From Tenodera sinensis (taxonomy: Eukaryota > Arthropoda > Insecta > Mantodea > Mantidae): 64,000 nucleotides of DNA. The position numbers were made by a program, and so were the translations under genes. Shown piece by piece: positions 58,135 through 64,000 of the stretch. Within the stretch, counting starts at the first letter, position 1, and every line of letters starts with the position of its first letter. The stretch covers positions 144,549,025-144,613,024 of the forward strand of contig CM060962.1 of NCBI GenBank assembly GCA_030765045.1. The letters run 5' to 3'. A model generated the notes under the pieces. That model was not told the DNA's origin and did not search any database. It was given only the letters and a program-made list of their open reading frames with translations.

Positions 58135-58400
58135 AATATCTCGGAAATGGTTAATTTCATACAAATGTATTTGACATGAACTGCGAGCTTTAGCGGGACC
58201 AACACTTTTTCTGCAGTAACATTTTGACTATCTCATACTGTTTACCAGTTATAGAAAGGTAATTCAGAATGAAGAGGACTTAAGAGGCCATTCCCAGAAA
58301 ATTCAAGATGTAAATTAAATTTGCCATGAAAGTATCTTAAAGACAGGGAATTGTAATGAAAACCATTGGTCATTTTTGAGAAAATTAAAATGATCGAAAG
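58135..58400 (-). repeat. Dispersed repeat family A, copy 6
   Basis: Read on the minus strand it contains TTTTCTCAAAAATGACCAAT, a TTTCATGGCAAAT block and a CTCGGAAAT-like boundary, in the same order as the other copies and closest to copy 1 at 4066. Confidence 0.65.
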
Positions 58401-58990
58401 AGGTTCCATATAATATCGGCACCAAACTAGAAAGGGATTGACAGTTCACGGTGCGATAGAGGCGGCGATGCAGCTTACCGGAAACACATGGAGAGCGCGT
58501 TAGCATTATGCGTAAGAAGACACTTGGATTGAGTTTGGAATGTAGACAGGAATAATTTATATTCGTATTCGAAGACAATAATAGTAAAATAATGAATGCC
58601 AAGTATACCACATGCAAGCATATCTCACTGTAAAGATTTACGCGAACAAAAGAAACATACCTGTGAAATATTGTAATGGGAAAATGCCGCAGATATTCGA
58701 ACCGCTTGCATCATTGTTGCTGGAATTACCCGCGGATATGACACTGTTCTATCCTTGCTGCTAAAACTCCATTTTCCCATGTTGCACTTATTACACCCTT
58801 TGTATCTGCAATCACTTGTTCACAGTTTTCCGCTTTTTACTGATGTAGCTTTATTACAGACGACACAGTGAAATCTTTGTTGTTTCGCCCAACGTAACCA
58901 TTTAGTTCGGCCCAAATTAATGTAATCAGATTACACTAGAAAAGGGTAAACCAAACAATTTTGCAACCACGTTCTTCAGCAGTACCCTCT
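58401..58990. other. No gene recognised
   Basis: Nothing assigned. Confidence 0.4.
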
Positions 58991-59984
58991 CCCCCAGGGT
59001 AGGTAAGGGTTTGACGTACCCAGGGCCCAGAGCCATACTCTCGATTGGGTTCCTCTAAGGGGTAAGAGGCCACCTACCAAACACCCCAATCAACTTTGGT
59101 CCATTTTTGTGTTTGACCTCGCGCCTGAAACCTCCCATTATAAAGTCTCATGGACAACCTACGCGCGGGTTGTAGGTGGATGCGGAGACGCAAGGGGTGA
59201 CTCGGTAACCACTTAAGTCCCAGGCCCTGTTTATCATGTAGGATCTGTATTCGTATCCGCTGACAAAGGTCAGTCCCAGGGAGGGGCCATTGCATGAGCT
59301 GATGTACTCCTGAAGGCGATTGGGTCCCTCTGTCTATACATTGGTAGGTGAGACCCTAGGGTGACCAAGGTCCAGGCCAGGACTCTCACCTAAGCCGGGG
59401 TGGCGCCCAGGATGTGAGCATGCCATCGGAGGCATTTGCAATGGTGGAGGATATCATCGCCATAAGTTCCCAAAAAACAACACAAAAAAATCATTAAAGT
59501 CCGTGATAGCAGAGTCGAGTGGTCCTCGCTACTTAGTAATAGCTAGAACTGAGGCAGATAAGAAATTTCTATCGGTGAGCCCATTTACTATACAAAAGGG
59601 TTTGGATAACATTGCTGGTCCAGCCAAGTCATGCACAAGATCTCGCAATGGCACGCTCCTGGTTGCAGCACATTCAGCTACCCAGGCTGCTACAACACTG
59701 AAAGCGAATATGCTGGCAAGTTATCCTGTACATGTGGAGATGCACAGAAACTTGAACTCCTCGCGCTGTGTGATAAACACCTGTGCATTGGAGGGATTAT
59801 CCAATGAGGAGATTCAAGAGAATCTAGTAGAACAAAGCGTCGTTCACGTTTACCTGGTTCAACGTACAGAAAGTGGTGAGTTAAAGCCAACAAATACCCT
59901 GTTCCTGCCTTTGATCGGGTAGATCTCCCGCACAGGATTAAGGCACGGTATGAATTCATCGAAGTTAGTCCTTCCATCCGGAAC

Positions 59985-61122
59985 CATGGTTGCCAACTCG
60001 TACGATAATTATGGGGGAATACGATAATTTTAATGTTTGTGCACATGGTTGCCAACCCGTACGACAATTATGGGGTTGTACGAGAATTTCGATACCGGCG
60101 AAATATCATTTTCACTGGTTTGTCACACCATCGAAATGAAATTAATTACAAATAGCGACACTACTTTTGCCCTCATGGCCTGTCTCCACCCGTCTAAGTA
60201 ATCATTTCATATCCTACTAATCCTTCTACCCTTTATCCTCTTGTTGCCAGTGTGCCCAGATCTGGTAATCTCAATGAAGAAGGCACTGTTCAGAAAATTG
60301 ATGATCAATGGAGTAAACTCGGAATACGTGATATTCCGTGTGAAATAAAGAACATGCCCGAACCTGACAGTTTCTGGAGTGTTGTTATACCGCTCGCAAA
60401 AGTTAAAGGCATGTGAACGCCGGCAAATGCTCAAGCAGAGCGCTGTTGCCAAGCGTAGTGCGTGTACCGGCAGAGGGTCTGTACATAAGGTTGTGTGAGA
60501 TGCATGCACCACATTCGGCAGCGCTGGTAGGAGGGGCAAGCGTAAGATTCGCTGGAGTCCGCAGCACGCCCCGCCTTTATATGCCTTTAAGTTTTGTGAA
60601 GATTATAAACACATGTCACCTTGGTGGAAGCACTGATTTCAAAGAACTGGCGGAGGTTGCATTATCAGTGATTTCGTTGTCCCACAGAAATACTTCTTGT
60701 GAAAGAGTTTTTCCCATACTAGGTTTAATAAAAACTAAAGTTAAACACATTGGCACTAGAAACGGTAAATTAACTTATTCTGTCACCTCAGCTTATGAAA
60801 GAATGTGGTAGATCCGATAATCTTCAAGTCAACGAGATGTTAAGATTTATCTCAGCAACAAATTTGTATAAGTCTGCAACGTTTGAGGAAGATGAACTTT
60901 AAGATGAATAGTACGAGAAACATAAGTACTAAAGTTGCAATACTGGTTGAGGTCATCAATCTTGTAAGTGGATATCACAAACATTACTATTACATTTTCA
61001 TAAGTGTTATGCTGATATTTTTATTGTTATATTTGGTTTATGATGTACCATAATTTTGAATCCAAATCTATAATTTTGAGTGGCTGGTACGATAATTTTA
61101 CTTTTAAATGTTGGCAACCCTG
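59985..61122 (+). mobile_element. hAT-family DNA transposon inserted in LINE ORF1
   Basis: Ends CATGGTTGCCAAC and, from the right, CAGGGTTGCCAAC. A perfect 8-bp duplication, TCCGGAAC, lies at 59977-59984 and 61123-61130. Both ends have CGTACGATAATT-like subterminal repeats (AATTATCGTAC at the right). Length 1138 bp. It carries a C-terminal transposase remnant. Confidence 0.93.
60275..60830 (+). pseudogene. hAT transposase C-terminal remnant, possible intron
   Basis: Coding similarity begins with VQKIDDQWSKLGIRD and SFWSVVIPLAKVKG (to about 60410), and resumes with STDFKELAEVALSVISLSHR and CERVFPILGLIKTKV. The last is the hAT dimerisation block, in which FxxLAxxxLxxxxxPHSNAxxERVFS is conserved. 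The gap between the pieces has GTGAAC at 60413 and a pyrimidine-rich CCTTTAAG ending at 60591, and joining them would keep the frame. A small insertion is an alternative explanation. The N-terminal zinc finger and RNase H-fold catalytic residues are absent. Confidence 0.6.
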
Positions 61123-61859
61123 TCCGGAACCCACTCAGATGTTTCAACTGCCAGCGCTTTGGACATACAAGCGAGCTCTGTAAGGGCTCTGTAAGAGACT
61201 AACTACATGCCCTCAATGTGGAGGTGAATTCCACGATGGTGCATGTACTACAGCTCCGTCATGTGTGACCTGCAGAGGTGAACATCCATCTAGTTGTAAG
61301 CTCGACCTTCTTAAATTTAACACGGCTGATCACCCGTGAAACTCTGATCCATCTAGTTCCCGAGATTGCCCCCGTTTTGTAGAGGAAAGGGCGATCCAAG
61401 AGATACGAGTTAAAGAGAAGGTGCCCTTTTCAGAAGAACGCAAGCTCTTGCGTATACGCCAACCCTCTGTTCCAAGGTCCGAGACCTATAATTCAGTTGC
61501 AGCTAAACCGCAACGCAGACCAGCGATTTCAATGGGGCAACAATTTCTGAAAAGACACTTGCAGCTCGTAGCTCTGTTCCAAAGCCCTCAACATCAGCGC
61601 GCACATCTGTATCAACTTGTACAAAATCTGTTGGTGAAAAAAATACAACTTTTAGATCACCAACGAAAATGTCAAACTCAACACAGAAGACCAGCACACC
61701 TGTAATCTATAATGAGTCACCGATAAAATTTTTAAGAAGAGCTACACAAGGAATGATTTCCTCAAGGAAGATAAGCCTGATCCCAGTACAGCAAAGGGAT
61801 ATAAGAGACAAAGAATACCTCGTCGAAGATCCTCTTCTGGGGAATCTTTAAGGGCAGAC

Positions 61860-62937
61860 TCAGACCGGCGTCTTTCATTGTGACATTATGAAGAACTGTC
61901 AAACCGTTGGCATATTGTTTGATCTCGAGAAGGCTTATGATAAGTGCTAGCGAGCAGGGATTCTACGTTCCCTGTATACCTGGAATATACGTCAACCCCT
62001 ACTGCTGTTCATTCAGGAGTTTATAAAGGACCGCTTTTTCCGTGTGAGGGTCAGCTAGGTTTTTTCGAATTCTTTTGTTCAAGAAGAGACTGTTTGCTAT
62101 AGCAATTAACTCCATCTGGAAATGTGTTCCACCTGGAGTTTCCTCATACCTATTCCTAGACGACTTTGCGGTCTGTTGTACTTCTCAGCGCACGGCGTTC
62201 TTACAATGGCGCCTGCAGCAATGTCTGGACAACCTTCGAGAATAGAGCCCAAAAAACTGTTTCCGTCTCTCAACTGAGAAGTCAATCTGCGTTAACTTCT
62301 GGCGCCGTAGGAGAGATTACAGCCTTCGCTCCGTTTCGGTCCAGATTTACTTCCCTTCGCAGATTAGACAGCGCTTCCTGGGTTTGATCTTGGACAGGAA
62401 GCTTAGTTGGTCGTCGCATATTGCACAGCTAAGACCACGATGTGACCGTTCCCTAAATATCATGCGAGTACTAAATGGCAAATCGTGGGCACCGGATCGG
62501 ACAATTTGGTTGCGAATGTATCGCGCATTCATGCGATCCAAACTAGACTATGGATGTATTGTTTATTCCTCAGAACGACCATCTGTGCTCAGAAGATTTA
62601 GACGCGGTCCACAATAGGGGCATCCACATTGCAATAGGAGCTTTTCCAACAAGCCCACTGGTGAGCCTTTACGTCGAGTCCGCAGAACCTCCTCTGCAAT
62701 AGCGGCGTACGATTCTCTTGGCAAATTATGGTTGTGCGCTTGGATGTATGCCTAAGCACCCAATGTTCGCTTCTTTTTTCACCACCACGCTAAGAGAACG
62801 CTATAGGAATAGCACCCTTAATCCTAAGCCTGCGGGGTTTCGATTCCAAGATCTTCTAGCGAAGCCTGGAGTGGAACTGCCTAGGATGTTCGCCGAGCGC
62901 GAGAAGCTTTACCCCCCATGGCTATCTGGCACGCTCC
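61860..62937 (+). pseudogene. LINE reverse transcriptase fragment
   Basis: Frames on the plus strand give GILFDLEKAYDK (61917), FIQEFIKDRFFRVRV and FVQEETV, then the catalytic region SYLFLDDFAV near 62152 (normally YxDD) and GLILDRKLSWSSHIAQLRPR with YRAFMRSKLDYGCIVYSS (62380-62560). The final part is LRERYRNSTLNPKP and FAEREKLYPPW. The order matches the palm and thumb of I/R1-group LINE polymerases, with several small deletions between blocks. Many frameshifts; inactive. Confidence 0.8.
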
Positions 62938-63004
62938 ATGTAGATATAGATAGATATATAGATACTTTATTTCACTGCTTAGAGCATGGCCCGGTGGCAG
63001 CGCT

Positions 63005-63145
63005 GTCAATATAATATACAATTCTTTACAATATGATATACAATTCTTTACAATATGATATACAATTCTTTACAATATAATATACAACTCCTTACAATAT
63101 AATATACAATTCCTTACAACATATATACAATCCTTTCATGCACTA
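63005..63145 (-). repeat. 22-bp tandem repeat, about six units
   Basis: Units of ATACAATTCTTTACAATATG with one or two changes, placed just downstream of the LINE stop codon. Confidence 0.9.
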
Positions 63146-63151
63146 TGGTAA

Positions 63152-64000
63152 CTATACAGGATTTCTTTTTAACCTCTCTTTGAAATTATTTACATTTGGA
63201 GGCAAAGTCTCCAGTAACTCTGCAGTCAAATTGTTCCAGTCATTAATTGTTCTATTGGTAAAGGAAAATTTACCTATATCAGTTTTCTGTTCCCTGTTTC
63301 TTATTTTTTTAGAGTGATCATTCCTTCCCCTATATGATGGTGTCAACAACCGCTTTGTTATATCTTTCCATGCAGGTTCCCCCTTATATGCTCTAAAGAT
63401 TGCACATAGCCTTGCCCGTTTTCTACGTTTCTCCAATGATTCCCAGGAGGTAGCAGTGCCTGTAGGGTTTTCAAATCGCTTTCCTCTATCAACAAATTTA
63501 GCTGCTCGTTTTTGAACTCTCTCGAGTGCTTGTTTTTGACCAACCCGATATGGATCCCAGCATGCTGCGCTATATTCTAATATTGGTCGGACTAAGGATG
63601 TGTAAGCTAAATTTCGCGATTTCCCATTGCTGCGTTTTAATATTCTCATTACAAAGTGTAATGCTTTGCAGGCTTTTCCAGTGACCGAGTTTACATGTTC
63701 CCCCCATTCCAATCTTTCATTTATTATTACACCTAGATATCTAGTGCTACTTACCCTGGGTATTCTCTTGTTATCTAATTTATACATCACATTTTCTTCT
63801 GTTCTTGTCCTTGAAAATATAATTGTTTTACATTTACTTGGATTTATCTCCATTTGATTGGATTGCGCCCAGAGTTGAATTTTGTTTAAATCTTCTTGTA
63901 AGTTATTAACGTCACCTTCGGTCTTGATATTTCTATAGATTATACAATCATCCGCAAATAGACGAATTTGTGATGTTATCCCTTTCCATAAATCATTTAC
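63152..64000 (-). CDS. LINE reverse transcriptase C-terminal part, partial at the window edge
   Basis: An open frame without stops from the right edge to 63152 (the first Met at 63853 is internal, since the frame is open upstream of it). It starts in the middle of the polymerase: RLFADDCIIYRNI holds the catalytic ADD. Then come NPSKCKTIIFS, STRYLGVIINERLEWGEHVN, LVRPILEYSAACWDPY and LERVQKRAAKFV, and it ends NNFKERLKRNPV. These are the palm motif D, the thumb and the C-terminal tail of CR1/Jockey-supergroup LINE polymerases. This is the least damaged retroelement polymerase in the window, and I see no frameshift in the 283 visible codons. The endonuclease and ORF1 would lie beyond 64000. Confidence 0.85.
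   Translation of the reverse strand, partial: VNDLWKGITSQIRLFADDCIIYRNIKTEGDVNNLQEDLNKIQLWAQSNQMEINPSKCKTIIFSRTRTEENVMYKLDNKRIPRVSSTRYLGVIINERLEWGEHVNSVTGKACKALHFVMRILKRSNGKSRNLAYTSLVRPILEYSAACWDPYRVGQKQALERVQKRAAKFVDRGKRFENPTGTATSWESLEKRRKRARLCAIFRAYKGEPAWKDITKRLLTPSYRGRNDHSKKIRNREQKTDIGKFSFTNRTINDWNNLTAELLETLPPNVNNFKERLKRNPV

Larger units (their letters stand above)
59503..61850 (+). pseudogene. LINE ORF1 with three zinc knuckles, interrupted by hAT
   Basis: The first open part (59503-59922) is an RNA-recognition-like segment: RYLVIARTEADKKFLSVSPF, then MHRNLNSSRCVINTCALEGL. A frameshift near 59910 moves the gene to another frame (ARYEFIEVSPSIRN) up to the hAT insertion at 59984. After the insertion the frame resumes with CFNCQRFGHTSELC (61140-61180), then CPQCGGEFHDGAC and CVTCRGEHPSSC, three CCHC knuckles that bind RNA. 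The remainder to about 61850 is basic and frameshifted, with RRSSSGES near the end. The gene is the packaging protein of the LINE. Confidence 0.8.
58995..62937 (+). mobile_element. LINE (I/R1-like), internally deleted and split by a hAT insertion
   Basis: Plus-strand order: a GC-rich 5' leader (about 58995-59430), ORF1 (59430-61850, interrupted by the hAT at 59985-61122), then directly the middle and end of a reverse transcriptase (61860-62937). The endonuclease and the first half of the polymerase are missing, so a deletion joins ORF1 to ORF2 near 61855. The copy runs into the 3' end of another LINE at about 62938. Confidence 0.75.
62938..64000 (-). mobile_element. LINE 3' end (CR1-like), continues past the window
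   Basis: Minus-strand element consisting of the C-terminal polymerase (63152 to the window edge), an untranslated stretch with a 22-bp tandem repeat (about 63005-63145), an AATAAA signal near 62970 and a tail of ATCT repeats at about 62938-62965. It abuts the plus-strand LINE, so the two elements meet tail to tail. Confidence 0.85.

Overview
This looks like gene-poor, transposon-rich DNA from an arthropod nuclear genome, most likely an insect. The tRNA-headed SINEs, hAT, Tc1 and mariner remnants, several LINE types and the style of the gag-like ORF remind me of cockroach or termite genomes, but that placement is inference. I see no complete host gene. Almost every recognisable protein stretch comes from a mobile element, and most are broken by stops, frameshifts, deletions or later insertions.

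Layout. 0-12 kb: a hAT copy with an 8-bp target duplication (309-1554), a 5'-truncated LINE carrying RNase H on the minus strand (2.6-3.9 kb) lying between TAA microsatellites, then several kb with little to see. 11.9-20.5 kb: a very large 30-bp minisatellite of about 255 near-identical units with degenerate edges, higher-order duplications and one SINE inserted at 13258-13496. 21.7-30.6 kb: a second hAT (21711-23701), a SINE head, a Tc1-like copy (23875-25408) that itself carries a 62-bp insertion, a 2.7-kb repeat containing degenerate tandem units of about 120 bp, a LINE 3' end and a truncated mariner. 33.2-38.2 kb: a young LTR retroelement with two 708-bp LTRs that read as identical, one gag-like ORF and no pol, flanked by a perfect 152-bp direct duplication. 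38.3-48.9 kb: a second very short insertion, transposase remnants, four SINEs or tRNA-like heads, and copies of a dispersed non-coding family. 49-58.4 kb: more copies of that family, an RLE-type LINE end with a 365-bp TTTA tail, Jockey-like fragments and another hAT-like element. 59-64 kb: a LINE whose ORF1 is split by a perfect hAT insertion, followed by the 3' end of a different LINE on the minus strand whose reverse transcriptase is open to the window edge.

How the parts relate. The nesting gives relative ages: LINE before hAT at 60 kb, Tc1 before mini-retroposon at 24 kb, and minisatellite before SINE at 13.2 kb. Three points deserve most attention: the 152-bp duplication around the LTR element, which is far longer than an integrase makes; a family of 54-123-bp insertions sharing a body of about 44 bp, a GTGA-type tail and 12-13-bp target duplications; and the 8-kb G-rich minisatellite.
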